From contig NZ_CP040244.1 of the NCBI RefSeq assembly GCF_005517195.1, forward strand, positions 3,924,001-3,988,000: a DNA stretch of 64,000 bases, read 5' to 3'. This document shows positions 58,637 to 64,000 of this stretch, in pieces. Under the pieces are notes generated by a model, which was not told where the DNA came from, ran no database searches, and saw only the letters and a program-made list of their open reading frames with translations. The stretch's first letter is position 1. Every line of letters begins with the position of its first letter. Origin of the DNA: Streptomyces vilmorinianum (GTDB lineage Bacteria > Actinomycetota > Actinomycetes > Streptomycetales > Streptomycetaceae). The translations under genes and the position numbers were made by a program.

Positions 58637-61138
58637 GTGACCTCGCACGGCGTGGCCGGCCACGACCCGTCGGCCGAGACCGGGGACCCACCCGGGAGGA
58701 CGGACACCGACGGGCGGCTGCTCGACGCGCTGCCGCTGGTCCTCTCCGAAGCGGCGCTGCGGACGATCGAGGCGGTCGGCGGATACGCCGGAGGTGTCTA
58801 CCTGCGGTCCGGGACGCCGGGCCTGCTCCGCATGGCCGTGCTCGCCGGGCTGCCCGGCGCCCTGTTCCGGCCCTGGTGGCGGATGCACGCGAACCGGCCG
58901 TTCCCCGTGGCCGAGGCCCATCGCTCGGGCCAGCCGGTCCATCTGGCCGACGTCGAAGAGGCCATGCGGCAGTTCCCGCAGCTCGTGGCGAGCCTCCCGT
59001 TCCCCTTCGCCTCCCTGTACGCGCCCGTCGTCAGCGGCCGCGAACGGTTCGGGGTGCTCGTGGTGCTGCGCACGCCCACGCCCGGGGTCCCGGTCAATTC
59101 CCGGGACCGCACGCGGATGGCGCGGGAGGCCCAGCGGCTGGGGGCCTCCCTGGCGCGTCTCGCCGAAGCCGGGCACGCCGTCGAATGGCCTGGTGAGCCG
59201 GTGTGCGTCCAGCTGCCCTCGGGCGGCACGAAGCCCGTGCGGATCGGCTACTTCGACTGGGACCTCGACACCGGTACGGTCACCGCCGACGCCGGGCTGC
59301 GGGCCATCCTCGGTGACGACACCCCCTTCCCCGGGACCTTCGAGGCGCTGACCGCGCGCCTCGCGCCGGAGGACAGCTACGCCCTGTGGACCATGGCCCG
59401 CCGGGCGGCGGAGTCCGGCGCCCAGATGGCGCGCAGGATCCGGCTCAAGGGGCCCGACGGCGGGCTCCACCTCCTCGAGGTCTCCGCCCGCGCCAGTCCG
59501 GGCGACCGTCCCGGCCGGCTGTCGGGCTCGCTGGTCGACCTCGGCACCGGCCTGATCGGCTCCGACGCCACCGACCGGCTGCCGCAGGCCATCCTGGCGA
59601 TCGACCGCCTGGGCCGGATCACCTACGTCAACCACCTCACCGAGGCCCTCCTCGGCCGCCCCCGTTCCTCGCTCGCCGGGTCGACCCTGTGGGACGCCCT
59701 GCCGTGGTTCCGTCATCCCGCGTACGAGGAACATCTGCGGGCCGCGCTCCTGTCCGACGAGCCCGTGCACTTCCTGGCCCACACGGGCGAGCGGGCGTGG
59801 CTGTCGGTGTCGCTCTACCCGGGCCACGACGGCGTCACGACGGTGCTCCGCCCGGAGCGCGACCCCACCTACCAGCCCGGCTCGCTCGCCCGCCCCGACG
59901 TCGGTCTCGGATCCCCCGCGGACCAGGCCTCGGCGCTGTACCGGCCGGTGGCGCTCGCCATCGCGCTGACCGAGGCGGTGACGGCACGTCAGGTGTCGGC
60001 CGTGGTCACCGACGAGCTGCTGCCCGCGTTCGGCGGCCGCCAGCTGGCGATCTATCTGCTGAGCGACCGCCATCTGTACCTGGCGTGGGAGACCGGGTTC
60101 CCGACGGGCTTCCTGGAGCCCTTCGACGGGGTCGGCCTCGACGCCCGGATGCCGGGCGTCGAGACGCTCACGACCGGCCGCCCGCTGTTCTACGAGTCGA
60201 TGCAGCAGCTGAGCCGCGCGTATCCGGACCTCCCCCTGGACGCGAACACGGGAGCCCGCGCGTTCCTGCCGCTGATCGCCTCGGGCCGCCCCGTCGGCTC
60301 GTGCATCCTCGGCTTCGACCGGCCGCGCGGCTTCAGCCCGGAGGAGCGCACGGTCCTGACCGCGCTCGCCGGACTCATCGCCCAGGCCCTCGAGCGGGCC
60401 CGGCGGTACGACAGCGAGTCCGCCCTCGCCCGCGGGCTGCAGGACGCCCTGCTGCCCCGCCGGCTGCCGGTCCGCGACAAGGTGGACACGGTGGCGCGCT
60501 ATCTGCCCGGCACCCAGGGCATGGACGTGGGCGGCGACTGGTACGACGTGATCGAGACGGGTCAGGGGCAGCTGGCGCTGGTGGTCGGCGACGTCCAGGG
60601 CCACGGCGTCGCGGCCGCGGCCACGATGGGACAGCTGCGCAGTGCGGTACGGGCCTTCGCGCTGGGCGGCCTCCCGCCGCAGGACGTGGTCCGGGGCACC
60701 AACCGGCTGCTGATCGACCTCGATCCGGGGCAGTTCGCCAGCTGCTGCTACGTCGTGCTCGATCCGGAGACGGGTGCCACCCAGGCCGTACGGGCCGGGC
60801 ATCCGCAGCCTCTGATACGGCTGCCGGACGGCACGACGCGGGTGCTGGAGCTCCCGGGCGGACTGGTCCTCGGGATCGACGATCAGGCCTCGTACCCGGT
60901 GACGGAGCTGCGGCTGGCCCCGGGGGCGGTCCTGGCGCTGTTCACGGACGGACTGGTGGAGCAGCCGGGCCACGACATCGACGAGGGCATCGAGCGCCTG
61001 CGGCGCACGTTCTCCGCCACGGGCGCGGTCTCCCTCTCGGAGACGGCGGACCGGCTGGTCCGCGACGCCCGTCAGGCCACCGACCGCCCGGACGACATCG
61101 CCCTCCTCCTGGCCGCCCGGTGGGCGAACCTCGCCTAG
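58637..61138 (+). CDS. PAS/GAF-sensor SpoIIE-type (PP2C) serine phosphatase
   Basis: 833 residues from GTG 58637; an ATG at 58601 would add 12 residues, and neither start has a well-placed ribosome site. The order is a GAF-like domain (about 20-170, 'GVYLRSGTPGLLRMAVLAGL'), a PAS-like domain (about 195-300), a PAS domain with 'AILAIDRLGRITYVNHLTEA' (about 315-420), a second GAF (about 440-590) and a PP2C/SpoIIE catalytic domain. The catalytic domain has metal aspartates in 'GMDVGGDWYDVI', 'LVVGDVQGHGVAAA' and 'RPDDIALLLAAR'. No kinase or anti-sigma domain. Such phosphatases act on anti-anti-sigma proteins in stress or developmental switches. No partner gene is adjacent. Confidence 0.9.
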   Translation: MTSHGVAGHDPSAETGDPPGRTDTDGRLLDALPLVLSEAALRTIEAVGGYAGGVYLRSGTPGLLRMAVLAGLPGALFRPWWRMHANRPFPVAEAHRSGQPVHLADVEEAMRQFPQLVASLPFPFASLYAPVVSGRERFGVLVVLRTPTPGVPVNSRDRTRMAREAQRLGASLARLAEAGHAVEWPGEPVCVQLPSGGTKPVRIGYFDWDLDTGTVTADAGLRAILGDDTPFPGTFEALTARLAPEDSYALWTMARRAAESGAQMARRIRLKGPDGGLHLLEVSARASPGDRPGRLSGSLVDLGTGLIGSDATDRLPQAILAIDRLGRITYVNHLTEALLGRPRSSLAGSTLWDALPWFRHPAYEEHLRAALLSDEPVHFLAHTGERAWLSVSLYPGHDGVTTVLRPERDPTYQPGSLARPDVGLGSPADQASALYRPVALAIALTEAVTARQVSAVVTDELLPAFGGRQLAIYLLSDRHLYLAWETGFPTGFLEPFDGVGLDARMPGVETLTTGRPLFYESMQQLSRAYPDLPLDANTGARAFLPLIASGRPVGSCILGFDRPRGFSPEERTVLTALAGLIAQALERARRYDSESALARGLQDALLPRRLPVRDKVDTVARYLPGTQGMDVGGDWYDVIETGQGQLALVVGDVQGHGVAAAATMGQLRSAVRAFALGGLPPQDVVRGTNRLLIDLDPGQFASCCYVVLDPETGATQAVRAGHPQPLIRLPDGTTRVLELPGGLVLGIDDQASYPVTELRLAPGAVLALFTDGLVEQPGHDIDEGIERLRRTFSATGAVSLSETADRLVRDARQATDRPDDIALLLAARWANLA

Positions 61139-61225
61139 CGTTCACCCGGTCGGCCTCGTGGCGCTGGTCGGCGGGGCGCCGTACGGCGAGGCTGGGGGCA
61201 TCAGCAGGCAGCCCGAGGAGGACGA

Positions 61226-61498
61226 GTGCATCAGGACGAGCAGCCGCAGTACGGGCCCGTGGTCTTCCGCGACCGCTCCGCCGGGTTCGCCTTCCTGACC
61301 CGGTCCACGGCGACCAGCGCCGAGACGATCGAGTGGGACGACGGCAACACGTATCCCGTGGTCGACGTCGAGATCTCCTCCGAGAGCCATCCGTTCTACA
61401 CGGGCAAGGCGCGCACGGTGGACTCCGAGGGCCGGATCGCGAAGTTCGAGCGGCGCTACGGCGAGGGTGAGGGCGAAGGCGAGGGCGATCCCGCCTGA
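61226..61498 (+). CDS. rpmE2: 50S ribosomal protein L31 type B (zinc-free)
   Basis: 90 residues from GTG 61226, with GAGGAGGA 5 bp upstream. It follows type B L31 ('YGPVVFRDRSAGFAFLTRST', 'ETIEWDDGNTYPVVDVEISS', 'SHPFYTGKARTVDSEGRIAK') and lacks the CxxC zinc ribbon of type A. The type B paralogue replaces zinc-bearing L31 when zinc is scarce and is often Zur-repressed in streptomycetes. I found no Zur-like box in the 87 bp upstream. A (Gly-Glu) repeat tail (GEGEGEGEGDPA) extends the C-terminus. Confidence 0.93.
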   Translation: MHQDEQPQYGPVVFRDRSAGFAFLTRSTATSAETIEWDDGNTYPVVDVEISSESHPFYTGKARTVDSEGRIAKFERRYGEGEGEGEGDPA

Positions 61499-61595
61499 GG
61501 CGACGCGCGCGCTCGATCCGGCGTTGTCGGTGCCGCCCCGTACGCTGATCGGGTCGGTACGAGAACGGCACACGGCACGGTACGGGGGGCTGGTC

Positions 61596-62366
61596 ATGCG
61601 GGAGTTGTTCCTGACGGACGCGCAGGCGTACATCAGGTGGATCGAGTTGCCGGGAGGTGACGGCCCCGCACGGGTCTATCTCCACGGCCTCGGGTGCACG
61701 GGCGCCTCCGACTTCGCGCACATCGCGACGCGTCCCTCGCTGGGCGGCGGACCGGCGCTCCTGGTGGATCTGCTCGGGTTCGGCCTGAGCGACCGCCCGC
61801 GTGGCTTCGACTACCGGATGGCGTCGCAGGCCGCGGCCGTGGCGCGGGTCCTGGAGCACCGGGGGCTCGCCGGGGTGGAGCTGATCGGGCACTCGATGGG
61901 CGGCGCCGTCGCCGTCCAGCTGGCGGCGGCGCGGCCCGATCTGATCGCCCGGCTCGTGGTGGCCGAGCCCAATCTGTATCCCGGCGGGGGCATGTTCAGC
62001 TCACCGGTCGCCGCCCAGGACGAGGAGTCCTTCGTCCGGGAGGGCTTCGCGGGGATGCCGGCCTGGGTGGACCGGGCCGACTACGCGGCGCGGCTGCGGC
62101 TCGCCGATCCGCTCGCGGTGCACCGCAGCGCGGTCGCCCTGGTCGAAGGGTCCTCGCCCGCGGAGGGGGAGCTGCTGGCCGCTCTGGACCGGCCGCGGGC
62201 CTTCCTGGTCGGCGAGTACAGCCTCCCGGATGCCGACGCCGAGCGCATACGCGCGCTCGGCGTCCCGGTGTTCGAGGTGCCGAGGGCCGGGCACAATCTG
62301 ATGCTCGACAACCCGGAGGGGTTCACGGAGGCGCTGGTCCGGGCCCTGGCTGTCGAGCGCCCCTGA
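61596..62366 (+). CDS. Alpha/beta hydrolase
   Basis: 256 residues from ATG 61596. The oxyanion region is 'RVYLHGLGCTGASDF', the nucleophile elbow 'LIGHSMGGAVAVQLAAARPD' (Ser near residue 95), the acid in 'RAFLVGEYSLPDADAERIRA' and the histidine in 'PRAGHNLMLDNPEGFTEAL'. A generic single-domain hydrolase with a small helical cap; substrate unknown. Convergent with the epoxide hydrolase gene, 23 bp away. Confidence 0.88.
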   Translation: MRELFLTDAQAYIRWIELPGGDGPARVYLHGLGCTGASDFAHIATRPSLGGGPALLVDLLGFGLSDRPRGFDYRMASQAAAVARVLEHRGLAGVELIGHSMGGAVAVQLAAARPDLIARLVVAEPNLYPGGGMFSSPVAAQDEESFVREGFAGMPAWVDRADYAARLRLADPLAVHRSAVALVEGSSPAEGELLAALDRPRAFLVGEYSLPDADAERIRALGVPVFEVPRAGHNLMLDNPEGFTEALVRALAVERP

Positions 62367-62389
62367 TCTGACCTGTCACCGGCTGCCGC

Positions 62390-63535
62390 CTACCTCAACG
62401 GGCGGAAGAAGGCCCGAAGTTCGGCGGCCACCTGCTCCGGTTCCTCGTGGGCCATGAAGTGGCCGCCGCGGCCCGGTGTGCTCCAGTGGCGCAGGTCGTG
62501 GAGCGTGCGCTCGGCGAGGCTTCGGGGAAAGCCGGCGCAGGCGGGTTCATGGCTGAGGGTGACCGCCGCGGGGACCTCTACGGGCGGGACGGGCTGGTTG
62601 TGGTGGTAGTCGTAGTACTGCCGGAACGAGGAGCCGATGGTGCCGGTCGCCCAGTAGAGGGTGGCGACCGTCAGGAGGGTGTCCCTGTCCCAGCGGGACT
62701 CCAGGTCCCCGGCGCAGTCGCTCCAGTCCCGGTACTTGTCGGCGATCCAGGCGAGCAGTCCGGCCGGTGAGTCCCTCAGGGCGGCGGCGATCGTGTCGGG
62801 CCGGGTGCACATGATCTCGCTGTAGCCCTGGTCGCCGGAGTCGTAGGCGGTGAGCGCGTCGAGGTACGTGCGCTCCTCGGGGGTGGGCGGATGCGCCTCG
62901 AAGTCGCCGGTGACGACGGCGGAGGTGATGTGGACGCCGGCGACCTCGCCGGGGTAGAGGGCGCCGAGCCACTGCGTCACGCCTCCGCCGATGTCCCCGC
63001 CGAAGGCGCCGAAGCGCGCGTACCCGAGGGCCCGGGTCATCAGCGTGTGCCAGGTCTCGGCGACCCCGCGGCGGGTGAACGGCCCGGCAGGCAGGGCCGA
63101 GTAGAGGAAGCCCGGCAGGGACGGGACGACGACGTCGAAGGCGTCGGCCGGGTCACCGCCGTGAGCGGCGGGGTCGGCCAGCAGCTCGGCGACGCGCAGC
63201 ATCTCCACGAAGCTGCTCGGCCAGCCGTGGGAGAGGATCAGCGGCAGGGGTGCCGGGGCGCCCTCGGGGCGGCGGGCACGCAGATGGACGAAGTGCACCG
63301 GGCGTCCGGCGACTTCCGCGAGGTGGTGGGGATACGTGTTGAGGAGTTCCTCCGCCTTCGCCCAGTCGTAGCCGTCCGCCCAGTAGGAGACGAGCTCCCG
63401 CAGGCGGCCGGGGTCGGTACCGGCGGCCCAGTAGGTGGAGTCGGACGGCTCGGTGAAGAGGGTGCGGCGCAGACGGTGGCGCAGATCGTGCAGGACGTCG
63501 TCGGACACGGAGATCCGGAAAGGCGTGACAGTCAT
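62390..63535 (-). CDS. Epoxide hydrolase with EHN domain
   Basis: 381 residues from ATG 63535. The N-terminal EHN meander ('PFRISVSDDVLHDLRHRLRR', then 'TYPHHLAEVAGRPVHFVHLR') is diagnostic of the microsomal-type epoxide hydrolase family. The barrel has 'LILSHGWPSSFVEMLRV' (oxyanion HGWP), the nucleophile Asp in 'FGAFGGDIGGGVTQW', tyrosines in 'PGFLYSALPAG' and the histidine near the C-terminus in 'GRGGHFMAHEEPEQVA'. All catalytic parts are present. Substrate is probably a lipophilic epoxide. Confidence 0.92.
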   Translation of the reverse strand: MTVTPFRISVSDDVLHDLRHRLRRTLFTEPSDSTYWAAGTDPGRLRELVSYWADGYDWAKAEELLNTYPHHLAEVAGRPVHFVHLRARRPEGAPAPLPLILSHGWPSSFVEMLRVAELLADPAAHGGDPADAFDVVVPSLPGFLYSALPAGPFTRRGVAETWHTLMTRALGYARFGAFGGDIGGGVTQWLGALYPGEVAGVHITSAVVTGDFEAHPPTPEERTYLDALTAYDSGDQGYSEIMCTRPDTIAAALRDSPAGLLAWIADKYRDWSDCAGDLESRWDRDTLLTVATLYWATGTIGSSFRQYYDYHHNQPVPPVEVPAAVTLSHEPACAGFPRSLAERTLHDLRHWSTPGRGGHFMAHEEPEQVAAELRAFFRPLR

Positions 63536-63550
63536 GGTTCCTTCGCTCAG

Positions 63551-63573
63551 GAGTGCTCGGCCGGCGGGCACTC
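63551..63573. promoter_or_regulatory. Hairpin between the short leader ORF and the epoxide hydrolase gene
   Basis: GAGTGC, 11-base loop, GCACTC, just upstream of the epoxide hydrolase ribosome site and after the stop of the 16-residue ORF. It could attenuate or mask translation; weak evidence. Confidence 0.35.
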
Positions 63574-63582
63574 CCGGTGCGG

Positions 63583-63633
63583 TCAGACAGACACGGCGCG
63601 AGGGAGGGCCCGTACAGAGTGCTGGTCGTTCAT
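63583..63633 (-). CDS. Possible 16-residue leader peptide
   Basis: The ATG at 63633 is preceded by GGGAGGTGAG at a good distance and opens a 16-codon frame (MNDQHSVRALPRAVSV) ending 47 bp before the epoxide hydrolase start. The strong ribosome site is the only reason to list it; no known leader-peptide motif is recognised. It may be chance. Confidence 0.3.
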   Translation of the reverse strand: MNDQHSVRALPRAVSV

Positions 63634-63853
63634 CTGGGCTCACCTCCCGGCTCGACGTTCGCGTTCTCCGACCATACCGGCGGGAGCGGACGAGCGCATC
63701 CGGATTACGCGCGGCGGCGGCCCGGGGCGTCCTGAAGCGTCGGACCGTTCCGAGCGTCCTGACGTGAACGGAAGACCGCCCCCGCGAACTGCTTCGCGGG
63801 GGCGGTCGGGTGCACGCCCCTCAGGGGTGCGGAAGTACGGCGACGGGTCCTTC
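63634..63853. other. Intergenic stretch upstream of the epoxide hydrolase gene
   Basis: About 220 bp with no convincing gene. It must hold the leftward promoter of the epoxide hydrolase unit (no clear hexamers seen) and the terminator of the cyclophilin gene at 63774-63807. Confidence 0.5.
63774..63807. terminator. Strong terminator after the cyclophilin gene
   Basis: GACCGCCCCCGCGAA, loop CTGC, TTCGCGGGGGCGGTC: a perfect 15-bp stem, 46 bp beyond the cyclophilin stop. Confidence 0.88.
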
Positions 63854-64000
63854 TCAGGCCTCGACGACGCCGGACTCGGCGACGACGATCTTGGCGCTGG
63901 TGGCGCCGGAGCGGGAGCCGAGGCCCTCGATCTTCTTGACCAGGTCCTGGCCCTCCACGACCTCGCCGAAGACGACGTGCTTGCCGTCCAGCCAGTCGGT
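63854..64000 (-). CDS. Peptidyl-prolyl cis-trans isomerase, cyclophilin type (C-terminal part)
   Basis: The last 48 codons are in the window. They read 'DWLDGKHVVFGEVVEGQDLV', a cyclophilin hallmark near the end of the barrel, then 'KKIEGLGSRSGATSAKIVVA' and the stop. Small cytoplasmic cyclophilins of streptomycetes end in just this way. The gene is followed by a strong hairpin terminator. Confidence 0.93.
   Translation of the reverse strand, partial: TDWLDGKHVVFGEVVEGQDLVKKIEGLGSRSGATSAKIVVAESGVVEA

Noticed and set aside
1..64000. tRNA, rRNA, CRISPR, transposase, integrase or attachment sites
   Set aside because: Scanned by eye for cloverleaf ends, direct-repeat arrays, DDE/tyrosine recombinase motifs and terminal inverted repeats; none found.

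Overview
The window is high-GC (about 72%) actinobacterial DNA and almost certainly from a Streptomyces. The coding bias (G/C at third positions), the many GTG starts with ATGA/GTGA overlaps, sugar ABC importers that lack their own ATPase, LacI/CebR-type regulators with CebR-like operators, Tat signals on secreted polysaccharide enzymes, a SpoIIE-type phosphatase and a zinc-free L31 ribosomal protein all fit. I see no tRNA, rRNA, CRISPR array, integrase or transposase.

Region 1 (1-15441) looks like a metal-acquisition island. It holds the end of a metal ABC transporter (ATPase tail and ZnuB/MntB-type permease), then a complete peptide/opine/nickel-type ABC importer (lipoprotein, two permeases, one double ATPase). 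Next comes a near-perfect Zur-type box over a promoter, and behind it a tightly coupled seven-gene biosynthetic operon: a fold-III PLP decarboxylase, a cysteine-synthase-like enzyme fused to a rhodanese, a cysteine-desulfurase-like enzyme, two ATP-grasp ligases, an MFS exporter and a methyltransferase. I read this as a zinc-regulated biosynthesis, export and re-import system for an unknown, possibly sulfur-containing metallophore. It is the best candidate for an undescribed system.

Region 2 (15499-20414) has a universal stress protein, then a decayed stretch where a CebR-like regulator and a GH31 alpha-xylosidase were fused by deletion, then the divergent xylB/xylA pair around an inverted-repeat operator.

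Region 3 (20567-36755) is a pectin utilisation locus. It has a GntR regulator, an aldolase-superfamily enzyme and an IlvD/Edd-type sugar-acid dehydratase, a sugar ABC importer, an oxidoreductase, a PmoA-like protein, GH43, rhamnogalacturonan acetylesterase, PL1 pectate lyase, pectin methylesterase, a broken PL9 pectate lyase and, convergent, a PL4 rhamnogalacturonan lyase.

Region 4 (36832-45698) is a cellulose locus. A CebR-like repressor gene runs straight into a SigE-type ECF sigma factor and a membrane anti-sigma gene. Beside them are GH48 (leftward) and GH5 plus GH6 (rightward), all with CBM2 modules, divergent around a perfect CebR-type operator.

Region 5 (45926-57177) has a small hypothetical gene, a berberine-bridge-type oxidase and a DinB-like protein. 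It then holds a leftward seven-gene fructan or difructose-dianhydride locus (ABC importer, orphan Tat signal peptide, GH91, GH172, GH32) controlled by a divergent LacI regulator with matching operators.

Region 6 (57193-64000) is ordinary: a small membrane protein, two alpha/beta hydrolases, a PAS/GAF/SpoIIE phosphatase, L31 type B, an epoxide hydrolase with a short upstream ORF, and the end of a cyclophilin gene.
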